Positions 8,304 through 18,900 of a DNA stretch of 64,000 nucleotides are shown here, piece by piece; positions within the stretch are counted from its first letter, which is position 1, and every line of letters starts with the position of its first letter. The DNA is from Candidatus Pelagibacter sp. (GTDB taxonomy: Bacteria > Pseudomonadota > Alphaproteobacteria > Pelagibacterales > Pelagibacteraceae). Under the pieces are notes generated by a model. It did not search any database, was not told the origin of the DNA, and worked only from the letters and a program-made list of their open reading frames with translations. The position numbers were made by a program, and so were the translations under genes. The stretch covers positions 1 to 64,000 of the forward strand of contig JAOHCJ010000002.1 in the NCBI GenBank assembly GCA_028095445.1, read 5' to 3'.

Positions 8304-10005
8304 TCCTTTTTTCCTCATGTCTGATGATTTTAAACTTAATGTCTTTTTGTTTTAACTCACTAATAAAATTTGTAAAGTTTTTCAAATCCCTTATTATTAA
8401 GTTAAATCTAAAGTTAATATATTCACTGGTTTTTTCTTTCATTTCTACGCTAGAAATATTCAACTTATGAAAGCCTAATGAAGTTGTAACTTCTCCCAAT
8501 TTTCCTGGTTTATCGGGTAATGAGATCCACAATGTTGTGTTATACTTTTTAATTCTTTCTTCTTTTTGTTCGCCTTTTAAATGCCAATATCTTCTTATAG
8601 CTGCTCTAGCTTTTCCAGTTTTAGTTACAGGTATCCAATGTAAAGATGGTGATTTATTTTTTGATGTAGTTATATCTATTACATCTCCATTATGCAAAAT
8701 ACTTTGTAATTCAGATTCATTACCATTAATTTTACAACCTATTGCGTTATCACCAATTTTTGTATGAACAGCGTAAGCAAAATCTATAGGAGTTGCATCT
8801 TTTGGTAATTTTATAACTGAACCTTTCGGCGTAAAACAAAAAACATTTTCTTGAAACATTTGTAACTTAGTGTATTCAAAAAAATGTTCGGGGTTTTCAT
8901 CTTTATCTATAATTTCGACTAAATCTGCTAACCAATCATATTCTTTCCATGTTAAAGAATTGAACTTTTCAGATGATTTATATTTCCAATGAGATGCTAT
9001 CCCTCTTTCAGCAAAATCATGCATATGTGTAGTTCTAATTTGAATTTCAATTGGTCTTCTATTTGGTCCAATAACTGCTGTGTGAATTGATCGATATTTA
9101 TTTATTTTGGGTGAAGATATATAGTCTTTGAATCTTCCAGGAATACAATTCCATTGTTTATGAAAGATACCAAGTGCCTTATAACATTCTTCTGTTGTTT
9201 TAAGTATTATTCTAAATCCAATAATATCTGTAATTTGTTCGAGTGAAATTCTTTTTTTTTGTACTTTTCTCCAAATAGAAAACGGTGTTTTTTCTCTACC
9301 AATAATTTCAACGTTAATATTATGATTATTCAATAGCTCACTAAGTTGTAGTGATATAGAGTTAAAACTATTAACTTTATCATCTTTAATTTCATCTAAT
9401 CTTTTTTTTATAAGCTCTCTTCCCTTGTTATTTAAAACTTTAAAAGATAAATCTTCAAGTTCATCTCTAATACGATGCATGCCCATTCTGTCAGCTAACG
9501 GAGCATAAATTTCCATTGTTTCTTTTGCAATCCTTTCTTTTTTATCTATCTTTGTAATTGCTTCTATGGTTCTCATGTTGTGAAGACGATCAGCAAGTTT
9601 TACAAGTAATACTCTTATATCTTTGGAGGTTGCTAAAATTAATTTTCTAAAGTTTTCTGCTTTAGAATTTGAAACAGCTTGATTTTCAAAAACAGAAATT
9701 TTGGTTACTCCATCAACTAAATCTGCCACTTCTTTACCAAATTCGTCTTTAATTGTTTCATAGGTTGCATGAGTATCTTCAATAGTGTCATGAAGTAAGC
9801 CTGTCGTTATAGTGGCACTGTCTAATTTAAGCTCTGTTAAAATATTTGCGACTGCTATAGGGTGATTAGAATATGGATCACCAGAATCTCTTTTTTGATT
9901 TTGATGTGCTTTTACAGCAAAATCATATGCCTTGTTTAATTTTTCAGGGTTTAAAAATTTGTTATAAGACTTAACTTTATTTATTAGTTCTTCAGAATTA
10001 AGCAT
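8260..10005 (-). CDS. spoT: Bifunctional (p)ppGpp synthetase/hydrolase (compact RSH protein)
   Basis: Makes and breaks the stringent-response alarmones ppGpp and pppGpp. Domain order: an HD hydrolase with H72-D73 and E76-D77 (LLHDTIEDT); a synthetase with GRFKDYISSPKINKYRSIHT and the EIQIRT strand; a TGS domain (about 385-455, VFCFTPKGSVIKLP); and an ACT domain (about 490-565). The protein has 581 residues against 700 or more in typical long RSH proteins, because the helical and zinc-finger region between TGS and ACT is nearly gone. Both catalytic halves look intact. Confidence 0.93.
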   Translation of the reverse strand: MLNSEELINKVKSYNKFLNPEKLNKAYDFAVKAHQNQKRDSGDPYSNHPIAVANILTELKLDSATITTGLLHDTIEDTHATYETIKDEFGKEVADLVDGVTKISVFENQAVSNSKAENFRKLILATSKDIRVLLVKLADRLHNMRTIEAITKIDKKERIAKETMEIYAPLADRMGMHRIRDELEDLSFKVLNNKGRELIKKRLDEIKDDKVNSFNSISLQLSELLNNHNINVEIIGREKTPFSIWRKVQKKRISLEQITDIIGFRIILKTTEECYKALGIFHKQWNCIPGRFKDYISSPKINKYRSIHTAVIGPNRRPIEIQIRTTHMHDFAERGIASHWKYKSSEKFNSLTWKEYDWLADLVEIIDKDENPEHFFEYTKLQMFQENVFCFTPKGSVIKLPKDATPIDFAYAVHTKIGDNAIGCKINGNESELQSILHNGDVIDITTSKNKSPSLHWIPVTKTGKARAAIRRYWHLKGEQKEERIKKYNTTLWISLPDKPGKLGEVTTSLGFHKLNISSVEMKEKTSEYINFRFNLIIRDLKNFTNFISELKQKDIKFKIIRHEEKRNAFTQKIFKYFKKN

Positions 10006-10024
10006 GGTTAATTATAACATTAAT

Positions 10025-10585
10025 TCATATTTGTTTAATAGATCTTAAATCTTCAATCGGTAATGACTTTACTAATTTAACAATATTTTTACCAGATTTG
10101 GGATGTTTCCAGCATTTATTAATCTCAAAAAGAGGTAAAAGAACAAAGTTTCTATTGATCATACTTACATGAGGTAAAGCCAAATTCTTATCTATTAGGT
10201 TTAATATTTTTTGATCATAGTCAATAATATCAATATCACATGTTCTAGGTGAATTTTTTTGCGACTTTTTTCTACCTAATTTTTTTTCTATTGATTTACA
10301 TATCTTTAACAATTCTGAAGGTGATAAATGTGTTTTGATTTCAATAACAATATTAATAAACTTTGGATTTGATTTATTAGGCCAAGAAACTGATTCAAAA
10401 TTACTTGAAGATTTTATTATTTTAACGTTATTAAGTTGTAGCTCAAACTTTGCTTTTTGAATATTCTGAATCCTATTACCTAAATTAGAGCCAATTGCCA
10501 AATAAATTTGTTTAACTTGATTTTCTAATAAATCTTGCTTTATCACGATTCCAGTCCCTATTTTTTTTTGTAGCTCTTTTATCAA
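10025..10585 (-). CDS. folK: 2-amino-4-hydroxy-6-hydroxymethyldihydropteridine pyrophosphokinase
   Basis: HPPK of folate synthesis: it transfers pyrophosphate from ATP to hydroxymethyldihydropterin. Motifs are [12 protein letters not shown] near residue 28, the [19 protein letters not shown] segment, and the family signature [12 protein letters not shown] followed by LPHVSM. The first Met (10585) gives an unusually long N-terminus and a 74-base overlap with smpB; a GTG at 10546 would shorten the overlap to 35 bases and is a credible alternative. spoT follows after 19 bases, leaving no room for rpoZ, which often lies next to the RSH gene. Confidence 0.9.
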   Translation of the reverse strand: MIKELQKKIGTGIVIKQDLLENQVKQIYLAIGSNLGNRIQNIQKAKFELQLNNVKIIKSSSNFESVSWPNKSNPKFINIVIEIKTHLSPSELLKICKSIEKKLGRKKSQKNSPRTCDIDIIDYDQKILNLIDKNLALPHVSMINRNFVLLPLFEINKCWKHPKSGKNIVKLVKSLPIEDLRSIKQI

Positions 10586-10982
10586 ATTGTTTTTTTCCTT
10601 TTGCTATAGCAATTTCTATTTTAGCTTTACCTTTTTTAAAATACATTTTTGTAGGAACTAAAGTAAAACCATCTCTTTGCATTTTTCCTATAAGTTTATT
10701 TATTTCTTTTTTATTAAGTAAAAGTTTTCTTTCATCCATTGGACTATGGTTGGAATAACTTGCTTGTTTATACGATGCTATATGAGAGTTAATCAATACA
10801 ATCTCACCATTTTTTTCAACAGCATAAGAATCAGCAATATTAACTTTACCTTCTCTGATTGACTTGATTTCAGATCCTTTAAGTACCAAACCAGCTTCAA
10901 TTAAATCTTCAAAAAAATAATTAAAACTTGCTTTTCTATTTAAGCAAATAATCTTTAAACCAGTATTGGTTTTTTTGTTCAT
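10512..10982 (-). CDS. smpB: SsrA-binding protein SmpB
   Basis: Binds tmRNA and delivers it to stalled ribosomes for trans-translation. The 156 residues contain the beta-barrel core ([57 protein letters not shown]) and the basic C-terminal tail [20 protein letters not shown] that enters the decoding site. It overlaps dapA by 4 bases; dapA-smpB adjacency is common in this class. The tmRNA gene itself is not in this window. Confidence 0.96.
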   Translation of the reverse strand: MNKKTNTGLKIICLNRKASFNYFFEDLIEAGLVLKGSEIKSIREGKVNIADSYAVEKNGEIVLINSHIASYKQASYSNHSPMDERKLLLNKKEINKLIGKMQRDGFTLVPTKMYFKKGKAKIEIAIAKGKKQFDKRATKKNRDWNRDKARFIRKSS

Positions 10983-11863
10983 TTAAGTAAATTTGCTGAT
11001 GCTAATGCTTTTTTAATAATTGTCTTTGTTGACTCAGTTGTATTAACAAGAGGCAACCTTACATCGTCATTGCATAAATTTAAAAGTTTTGCTGCATATT
11101 TAACTGGACTTGGGTTGCTTTCTACGAACATTGCATTGTGAACTGGTTGTAAGATTTTATCCAATCTATCAGCTTCTTTCTTTTCATTGTCACCAACTGC
11201 TAAAGAAAATTTTTGAAATTCTGCACAAAGTTTTGGTGCAATGTTTGCAGTGACACTGATTGCTCCAATTCCACCTCTTCTATTAAATTCTAATGCATTG
11301 TCATCGTTACCTGTGAGTTGTATAAAATCTTTACCCATTTTTTTAAATTGTTGATCTACTCTATCTAAGTCGCCAGTAGCATCTTTTACACCAACAATAT
11401 TTTTTAATTCAAATAGTCTAGCCATAGTATCAACAGACATATCAATGACCGATCTACCCGGAATATTATAAATTATAATAGGTATGCCACATTGATCATT
11501 AATTTTTTTGTAATGTTGATATAGGCCCTCTTGAGTTGGTTTGTTATAATATGGTGTTACAATCAACGCTGCATCAGCACCTTCTTTCTCAGCATGTTTT
11601 GTTAGTGAAACTGCTTCTGCAGTAGAGTTTGAGCCTGTACCCGCTATGATAGGATTTTTTCCACCACTCTCTTTAATGCACAACTCTATAACTTTTTGGT
11701 GCTCTTCATGACTTAATGTCGGTGACTCTCCAGTTGTACCAGCAGGAATTAGCCCATTTGTTCCATTATTAATGTGAAAATGTATAAGCTGAATATATGC
11801 TTCTATATCTAGCTTATCATTTTTAAATGGGGTAATTAAAGCAACATTTGATCCTTTGAACAT
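10979..11863 (-). CDS. dapA: 4-hydroxy-tetrahydrodipicolinate synthase
   Basis: Condenses pyruvate with aspartate semialdehyde, the first committed step to lysine and meso-diaminopimelate. The 294 residues are full length, with the substrate loop [15 protein letters not shown], the [12 protein letters not shown] motif and the Schiff-base lysine in [11 protein letters not shown]. It is the first gene of the ten-gene minus-strand block ending at recO, and its start is divergent from the transglycosylase gene with a 41-base gap. Confidence 0.97.
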   Translation of the reverse strand: MFKGSNVALITPFKNDKLDIEAYIQLIHFHINNGTNGLIPAGTTGESPTLSHEEHQKVIELCIKESGGKNPIIAGTGSNSTAEAVSLTKHAEKEGADAALIVTPYYNKPTQEGLYQHYKKINDQCGIPIIIYNIPGRSVIDMSVDTMARLFELKNIVGVKDATGDLDRVDQQFKKMGKDFIQLTGNDDNALEFNRRGGIGAISVTANIAPKLCAEFQKFSLAVGDNEKKEADRLDKILQPVHNAMFVESNPSPVKYAAKLLNLCNDDVRLPLVNTTESTKTIIKKALASANLLK

Positions 11864-11876
11864 AAATACTTATAAC
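11848..11876 (+). promoter_or_regulatory. Candidate promoter of the lytic transglycosylase gene
   Basis: TTGATC (11848-11853) and TATAAC (11871-11876) are separated by exactly 17 bases, and the second hexamer ends 28 bases before the ATG at 11905. The -35 box lies inside the start of dapA on the other strand. Confidence 0.42.
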
Positions 11877-11904
11877 ATAGTTTAACGATTCATTTAGTAA
11901 ATTT

Positions 11905-14223
11905 ATGACTAGAAATATAATCTTTTTCTTAAAATTAATAACTTTAATTTTGATTTTTAATACAAAGATACAAGCTGAAGAATTAACCATTATTCCAGCA
12001 AAGAAACCAATTTTAGATAAAATTACAACTCAACAAAAGCTTACCCAAGGAATTTTAAGACCAAAATCTAAGCCAATAATAAAAAAAGAAAATAAAAAAA
12101 TTTCTACAGACTTTATTAAACCTGAGACAAAACCAACTAAAGATAAAGAAAAAAAAGTTACTGAAAATGTTAAACAAAAAATAGAGACAACAGAAAATAA
12201 AGATACCAAAATAACTACTAAAACTAAGCAAAAAGTTGTTTTTATATTTCCAAAAAATAAACCTGTTGTAGTCAAAAAATCTACTAAAACAGTTCAAAAA
12301 AAGTCTAAATACTATAATCAAAAAGACTTTGAAATAGCAAAAAAATCTATAAATGCAATGGAGAAGAGACAATGGACTACAGCTGTTTCTATGTCAAAAA
12401 AAACCAAAGATAAATCCATATATAAATTTATTCAATGGAGACATTTATTAACAACGGGCAATCAAGCTAGCTTCTACGATTATATGACTTTTATTAAAAA
12501 TAATAACAGTTATCCAAGAATAAATAGAATTAGATATCTAGCTGAACATAAATTATCAACAGATAAAATTTCACCAAAAAAAATAATAGATTGGTTTGAA
12601 GATAAAGAACCTTTAAGTGGTTTTGGGAAATTGATATTAGGAGAAAGCTTTATTAATAAAGGAAGTATTGAAAAAGGTATAACTTTGATTAAAGAAGGTT
12701 GGATTACGGCAGATTTAAGTAGATCTGAAATGAAATATTTTAGAAAAAAATATAAAAAATATTTAGATGCAAATGATTATATTAAAAGAGCAGACTATCT
12801 ATCTTGGGAAAATAAATATTGGGATTTAAAAAGAATGCTCAGGTATTTGCCTAAAGACTACGAACTACTTTATACAGCTAGACAAATTTTAATGAGTAAG
12901 TCTTATGGTGTAGATAATGCAATTAAAAATGTTCCTACAAAATTAAAAAATGATGCTGGTCTAAATTATGATCGTTTAAAATGGAGAAGAAAAAGAGGTC
13001 GAGTTGATGACTCTCTTGAAATACTTCTTAAAATACCAAATAATAAAACTTACTTAATAAGACCTGATAAGTGGTGGAAAGAAAGATCCATAATAGCAAG
13101 AGCTTTGATATATAAAAAAAAGTATGAAACTGCATACAAAATAACTAGTAAGCATTCTCTTGAAAAAGGGCCTGAATTTGCAGAAGCTGAATGGATGAGT
13201 GGTTGGATTGCTTTAAGTTTTTTAAATGATCCTATATTAGCAATTGATCATTTTAATAATTTTCATCAAAATGTTGGGTATCCTATTAGTTTGTCTAGAG
13301 GTGCGTACTGGTTGGGAAGATCATACGAAAAGATTGGAAATAAAGAAAAATCTGATCAATGGTATAAAGAAGCTACAAAGTATTTAACTACCTTTTATGG
13401 TCAACTAGCACATTTAAAAATTAAGCCAAATGAAAACTTTGAGCTTCCAGAACAACAAAAAATTACGGATGAATATAGAAAATACTTTTATAAAAAAGAT
13501 TTAGTTAAAGTTATTTATCTTTTGGATGAATTAAAAAAAGATAAATATACAAAAAGTATTTTAAAGCACTTAGCAAATGATAGTGTAGATAATGGGAGCG
13601 AAATATTAGCCGCAGAACTTTCAACCAATATATCAAGATTTGATTTTGCAATTCAAATTTCTAAAGTTGCGTCTTATGAAAAAAGATTTCATAATGACTT
13701 TAACTATCCTATAATTAGTACACCTACATATATTAATGGTCGTAAAATTCCTGAATCTGCATTTATACTTTCAATAATTAGACAAGAAAGCGAGTTTGAT
13801 ATGAGTGCAAACAGTCATGCAGGTGCACAAGGTTTAATGCAATTAATGCCTTACACTGCAAAATTGGTTTCTAAGCAAGCTAAACTTCCATATTCAAAAC
13901 CTAGATTAACCAGAGATCCTGAATACAATATAAACCTAGGTTCTCATTATATAGCTGGCTTAATTTTAGAATATGAAGGTGCTTATCCTTTTGCTATAGC
14001 TGCTTATAATGCGGGACCTAAGAGAGTTAAATATTGGAAAAAAATAAATAAAGATCCTCAAAAAAAACAAGTGGATTATGTCGATTGGGTAGAGCTGATT
14101 AAGTTTAAAGAAACTAGAAATTATGTTCAGCGTGTACTAGAAAATTATAATGTTTATAGATATATACTAGAAAAAAAACCTATAAAAATGAAAGATTTTT
14201 TTAAGGACCAACCTTTATTTTAA
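11905..14223 (+). CDS. slt: Soluble lytic murein transglycosylase with Pro-Lys repeat linker
   Basis: Periplasmic enzyme cleaving the MurNAc-GlcNAc bond of peptidoglycan with formation of anhydro-MurNAc. Of 772 residues, about 1-24 form a signal peptide (ending near IQAEE). Residues 25-145 are a Lys-rich low-complexity linker carrying four short xPxxKP-like repeats; then comes a long alpha-helical superhelix, and a C-terminal SLT domain from about 612. The catalytic glutamate is E628 (IIRQESEFD), followed by HAGAQGLMQLMPYTA and AIAAYNAGPKRVKYW. The stop codon directly abuts the 3' end of tRNA-Ser on the opposite strand. Confidence 0.93.
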   Translation: MTRNIIFFLKLITLILIFNTKIQAEELTIIPAKKPILDKITTQQKLTQGILRPKSKPIIKKENKKISTDFIKPETKPTKDKEKKVTENVKQKIETTENKDTKITTKTKQKVVFIFPKNKPVVVKKSTKTVQKKSKYYNQKDFEIAKKSINAMEKRQWTTAVSMSKKTKDKSIYKFIQWRHLLTTGNQASFYDYMTFIKNNNSYPRINRIRYLAEHKLSTDKISPKKIIDWFEDKEPLSGFGKLILGESFINKGSIEKGITLIKEGWITADLSRSEMKYFRKKYKKYLDANDYIKRADYLSWENKYWDLKRMLRYLPKDYELLYTARQILMSKSYGVDNAIKNVPTKLKNDAGLNYDRLKWRRKRGRVDDSLEILLKIPNNKTYLIRPDKWWKERSIIARALIYKKKYETAYKITSKHSLEKGPEFAEAEWMSGWIALSFLNDPILAIDHFNNFHQNVGYPISLSRGAYWLGRSYEKIGNKEKSDQWYKEATKYLTTFYGQLAHLKIKPNENFELPEQQKITDEYRKYFYKKDLVKVIYLLDELKKDKYTKSILKHLANDSVDNGSEILAAELSTNISRFDFAIQISKVASYEKRFHNDFNYPIISTPTYINGRKIPESAFILSIIRQESEFDMSANSHAGAQGLMQLMPYTAKLVSKQAKLPYSKPRLTRDPEYNINLGSHYIAGLILEYEGAYPFAIAAYNAGPKRVKYWKKINKDPQKKQVDYVDWVELIKFKETRNYVQRVLENYNVYRYILEKKPIKMKDFFKDQPLF

Positions 14224-14315
14224 TGGCGGAAGAGGAGGGATTCGAACCCTCGGTACAAGTTTCCCCGCACGGTCATTTAGCAAACGACTGGTTTCAGCCT
14301 CTCACCCACTCTTCC
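14224..14315 (-). tRNA. tRNA-Ser(GCT)
   Basis: A 92-base class II tRNA with the 3' CCA encoded. The acceptor stem GGAAGAG/CTCTTCC closes perfectly, with G as discriminator. The T arm reads GAGGGTTCGAATCCCTC. The anticodon loop is TTGCTAA, closed by the GTCGT/ATGAC stem (one G-U pair), giving anticodon GCT, which reads AGC/AGU serine codons. The long variable arm expected of tRNA-Ser is present. It converges on the transglycosylase gene with no spacer. Confidence 0.95.
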
Positions 14316-14340
14316 ACTGCGACATTGATATAACCGATTG

Positions 14341-14356
14341 TATTGAATATTCAATA
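14341..14356. promoter_or_regulatory. 16-bp perfect palindrome in the sox promoter region
   Basis: TATTGAATATTCAATA is its own reverse complement. It lies between a -35-like TTGTAT (14338-14343) and TATAAA (14359-14364), i.e. in the spacer of the most likely soxB promoter, 28 bases before the soxB ATG and 26 bases upstream of the tRNA-Ser 5' end. The position suits an operator for a dimeric regulator. A+T-rich sequence makes short palindromes common, but 16 perfect bases is noticeable. Confidence 0.4.
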
Positions 14357-14383
14357 TTTATAAAGTAATTATTAATTAAAATA

Positions 14384-15637
14384 ATGAAAAACAATTATTC
14401 AATATTTTCACTGATTAAAAATGCTTTTAGTTACCATGAAAATTGGCAAAAAGCATGGAAGGACCCTCAACCTAAAAAAGAATATGATGTGGTAATTATA
14501 GGTGGTGGTGGTCACGGTTTAGCTACCGCTTACTATTTAGCAAAAAAACACAACATAAAAAATATTGCTGTTATTGAAAAAGGATGGATTGGTGGTGGTA
14601 ACACTGGGAGAAACACTACAATTATTAGGTCAAATTATTTATGGGATGCTAGTGCTGGCTTGTACGATCATGCATTGAAAATTTGGGAAAGTTTATCTCA
14701 AGAGCTTAATTACAATGTAATGTTTAGTCAAAGGGGTGTAATGAATCTTGCTCATAATCTTCAAGATGTTAGAGACTTAAAAAGAAGAACACATGCAAAT
14801 AGATTAAATGGTATTGATGCTTTTTATTTATCAACAGAAGAAGTTAAAAAATTTTGTCCAATAATTAATACTTCACCTGATATCAGATATCCTGTTTTAG
14901 GAGGGACTTTACAAAAAAGAGCTGGAACTGCACGGCATGACGCTGTTGCATGGGGTTATGCACGCGGCGCAGATGAACTTGGTGTTGATATAATTCAAAA
15001 TTGTGAAGTAAAAGGTATTAAACGTAATGGTGATGAAGTTCAGGGTGTTGAAACAACAAAAGGTTTCATTAAAACTAAAAAAATCGGAGTGGTAGCAGCA
15101 GGTCACTCTAGTATTATTGCTAACATGGCAGGTTTGAGACTCCCCTTAGAAAGTAAACCATTGCAGGCACTTGTTTCAGAACCAGTCAAACCTATTATTG
15201 ATACTGTTGTAATGTCAAATGCAGTACACGCTTACGTTAGTCAATCAGACAAAGGTGAACTCGTTATTGGTGCAGGTACCGACGATTATATATCTTATTC
15301 TCAAAAAGGCAGTCACCAAATTGTTGAGGGAACTTTAAATGCAATTTTAGAATTATATCCAATATTTAGTCGAATGAGAATGTTACGTCAATGGGGTGGT
15401 ATTGTTGATATATGTCCCGACGCAAGTCCTATAATAAGTAAAACAAATATTAAAGGTTTATTTTTTAATTGTGGTTGGGGTACTGGTGGTTTTAAAGCTA
15501 CACCTGGTTCAGGTGATTTATTTGCACACACGATAGCCAATGATGAACCTCATAAACTTAATGCTTCATTTAACTTAAACAGATTTGTAAGTGGTGATCT
15601 TGTTGATGAACATGGAGCTGCTGCGGTAGCTCACTAA
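14384..15637 (+). CDS. soxB: Sarcosine oxidase beta subunit
   Basis: FAD-bearing catalytic subunit of heterotetrameric sarcosine oxidase, which demethylates sarcosine to glycine with transfer of the one-carbon unit to THF. The 417 residues carry the dinucleotide-binding loop [18 protein letters not shown] (about 35-52), the [18 protein letters not shown] flavin region and a C-terminal [20 protein letters not shown]. It is the first gene of soxBDAG, whose members are joined by 0, 2 and -8 bases. Confidence 0.96.
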   Translation: MKNNYSIFSLIKNAFSYHENWQKAWKDPQPKKEYDVVIIGGGGHGLATAYYLAKKHNIKNIAVIEKGWIGGGNTGRNTTIIRSNYLWDASAGLYDHALKIWESLSQELNYNVMFSQRGVMNLAHNLQDVRDLKRRTHANRLNGIDAFYLSTEEVKKFCPIINTSPDIRYPVLGGTLQKRAGTARHDAVAWGYARGADELGVDIIQNCEVKGIKRNGDEVQGVETTKGFIKTKKIGVVAAGHSSIIANMAGLRLPLESKPLQALVSEPVKPIIDTVVMSNAVHAYVSQSDKGELVIGAGTDDYISYSQKGSHQIVEGTLNAILELYPIFSRMRMLRQWGGIVDICPDASPIISKTNIKGLFFNCGWGTGGFKATPGSGDLFAHTIANDEPHKLNASFNLNRFVSGDLVDEHGAAAVAH

Positions 15638-15913
15638 ATGTTTATAATAAATTGTCCTTTTTGTGGTGAGAGAGATCAAAGTGAATTTAAAGCTGGTGGT
15701 GAAGCTCATATTGAAAGACCTAAACAGCCAACAGAACTAAGTGACGATGAGTGGGCAGAATATTTGTTTATGAGAAAAAATATCAAAGGTGTTCAGTTTG
15801 AAAGATGGAACCATGCTCATGGATGTAGGAAATGGTTTAATATGGTGAGAGATACTTCCAATGATGAAATTAAATTAATTTATAAAATGGGTGAAAAGCC
15901 TCCAATTGAATAA
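15638..15913 (+). CDS. soxD: Sarcosine oxidase delta subunit
   Basis: Small zinc-binding structural subunit of heterotetrameric sarcosine oxidase. The 91 residues have the delta-subunit zinc ligands C6, C9, H59 and C63 (INCPFCGERDQSEF and NHAHGCRKWF) and the SDDEWAEYLFMRKN helix. The start codon follows the soxB stop with no spacer, and soxA starts 2 bases after its end. Confidence 0.95.
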   Translation: MFIINCPFCGERDQSEFKAGGEAHIERPKQPTELSDDEWAEYLFMRKNIKGVQFERWNHAHGCRKWFNMVRDTSNDEIKLIYKMGEKPPIE

Positions 15914-15915
15914 TA

Positions 15916-18900
15916 ATGTCTAAAAATTTTAGAATTAAAAGTAGTAGCTTTATAGATGAAACAACAAGTATTCCATTTAAGTTTAATGGAAAAACTTACC
16001 ATGGATTTAAAGGTGATACATTAGCCTCAGCATTACTAGCTAATGGTATTCATTTAGTTGGTAGAAGTTTTAAATATCATAGACCTAGAGGTATAATGAG
16101 TGCCGGTTCAGAGGAACCCAATGCTATTGTTCAAGTTGGAAATGATAAAGCAATAACAGAACCAAATGTCAGGGCTACTGAAGTGGAGATACACGATGGC
16201 TTAGAGGCTACTAGTCAAAATTGTTGGCCGAGTGTTAATTTTGATATAGGTGGAATTAACAACTTATTATCCCCTTTTCTACCAGCAGGTTTTTACTACA
16301 AAACATTTATGTGGCCTGCTAGTTTTTGGGAAAAATATGAATATTTTATAAGACATTCTGCTGGTCTAGGAAAATCGCCTACAAAACCAGATACTGATAT
16401 CTATGATCATAAATATGTACATTGTGATGTATTGGTAATAGGTGCTGGAATATCTGGAATTATGGCTGCTAGTACTGCAGCAAAAAATAATTTTAAAACT
16501 ATTTTATTAGATGAAAAAGCAGAGATTGGTGGATCAACAATTTATCAGAGTTCTGATAATTTCAAGATTGATAATAAAATTTCATCAAATTGGCTAAAAG
16601 AAGAAATTAGTAAATTAAAAGAATTAGAAAACTTAGAAATAAAAACCAGAACAAGTGTTGCAGCATATCATGGATATAATTATCTGTTAGCTAGAGAAAA
16701 TCTTACTGATCATCTTAGTTTAACAGAAAAGCAAAATAAAATTAGACAAAGACTTTTAAAGATTAGAGCAAAAAAAGTTATAGTAGCTACAGGATCTTTA
16801 GAAAGACCTCTTATTTTTAATAATAATGATAGACCAGGAATAATGCTTTCATCAGCAATTAAAAAATATGCTGATTATTATGGTGTTATTTGTGGAAAAA
16901 AAAATGTTTTTTTTACAAATAATGATACGGCTTATGAAACTGCAATTGCATTATATAAAAAAGGAATAAAGATCCAAGCGATTATCGATATAAGAGAGGA
17001 ATCGCATTCAACAGTTATCAAAGAAGCTAAAAATTTAGGTATCAAAGTCTATTGGTCCCACACTGTTATTGACACACATGGATACAAAAAATTAAAACAA
17101 ATATCGATAATGGGACTTTCTAAAGATGGCCGATCAATAGTTGGAGATAAAGTTAAAATTGATTGTGATTGCCTTGGGGTGGCTGGAGGTTGGACACCTG
17201 CTGTACACTTGTTTACTCAATCAGGTGGAAAGTTAAAGTTTAGAGATGAAGATCAAGTTTTTATTCCCAGTAAATATCCTTCTGAACAAATAAGTATTGG
17301 TTCATGCAATGGTGATTTTGAATTAGATGAAATAGTTACAAATAGCTCAAAAAGTTTAAAAGAATTTCTTAATATCAATCAAACTGATTATGAAAATTTA
17401 TCAGTAGTTAATTCAAAAGAAACTAACAAGAAAAATATTTGGTTGTTGCCATCAGATAAAGTTTTTGGAAAAACTAAACCTTTTGTAGATTATCAAAATG
17501 ATGCTACTGCTAAAGATATCAAATTAGCTCTTAGAGAAGGCTTTAGATCTATAGAGCATGTAAAAAGATATACAACAACAGGAATGGGTACAGACCAAGG
17601 TAAACTAGGAAATATGCATGCTCTTGGAATTATTGCTGATACTGCTGGTGTTAAAATAGGTGAACTTGGTACTACAACTTTTAGACCTCCTTATACACCT
17701 TTAACTTTTGGAACTATAGTTGGAAGAAATGTTGGTGAATTTTTTGATGTTTTTAGAAGAACAGCAATGAATGATTGGCATATTGAAAATAAAGCAGAGT
17801 TTGAAAATGTTGGTCAGTGGAAAAGAGCTTGGTATTACCCAAAAAATAATGAAACTATGCATGAGGCCGTACAAAGAGAAAGCTTAGCTGCTAGAGAAAG
17901 TGCAGGAATATTAGACGCTTCTACACTTGGCAAAATTGATATTCAAGGTAGCGATGCATCTGAATTTTTAAACAGAGTTTATACTAATGCTTGGTCAAAA
18001 CTTGGTATTGGCAAGTGTAGATATGGTTTAATGCTTAATGAAGATGGAATGGTATATGATGATGGAGTTACAACAAGATTAAGTGAAAATCATTATATAA
18101 TGACAACCACCACAGGTGGGGCAGCAAACGTAATGGGTAAACTTGAGGATTACCTTCAAACTGAATGGCCTGAGTTAGATGTTTATTTGACATCAGTAAC
18201 AGATCACTTCGCAACAGCTAGTATCTGTGGTCCAAATAGCAAAAAAATATTAAATAAATTAATTCCAGACCTAGATTTATCTGATCAAAATTTTCCTCAT
18301 ATGTCTTACAAAGAAGCAAAAATTGGAAAAATTAGATGTAGAGTAATGCGTATAAGTTTTACAGGTGAACATAGTTATGAAATTAATATTCAAGCCAACT
18401 ATGGGAAGTCTTTATGGGAACAGTGCATGGAGGTTGGTAAAGAATTCAATATTACTCCTTATGGTACAGAAACAATGCACTTATTAAGAGCTGAGAAAGG
18501 TTTTATTATTGTTGGTCAAGATACGGATGGAACCATGACTCCAGTAGACCTTCAAATGGATTGGATTGTAAGTAAAAAGAAATATGATTTTATTGGAAAA
18601 AGGTCTTTGTATAGATCAGATACTATAAAAGAGGATAGAAAACAATTAGTTGGACTGCTAACTGATAATCCAGAAGAAGTATTAGAAGAAGGTGCACAAA
18701 TAGTTTCTGAATTAAATCAAAAACCAGTAGAAATGCTTGGCCATGTAACCTCTAGTTATTTTAGTCCAAATTTAAATAAATCAATAGCACTTGCTGTTGT
18801 ACGTGGTGGCAAGAATATGATTGGTAAAAAATTATTTATACCAATGGAAGGAAGATCAATCAATGTATCTATCGTTGATCCAGTATTTTTAGATAAGGAG

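Noticed and set aside
12030..12372. Two open frames on the minus strand (81 and 105 codons) opposite the transglycosylase linker
   Set aside because: They are mirror images of the Lys-rich, A-rich linker (Phe/Leu/Ser-rich on the other strand) with no start context or recognisable domain.
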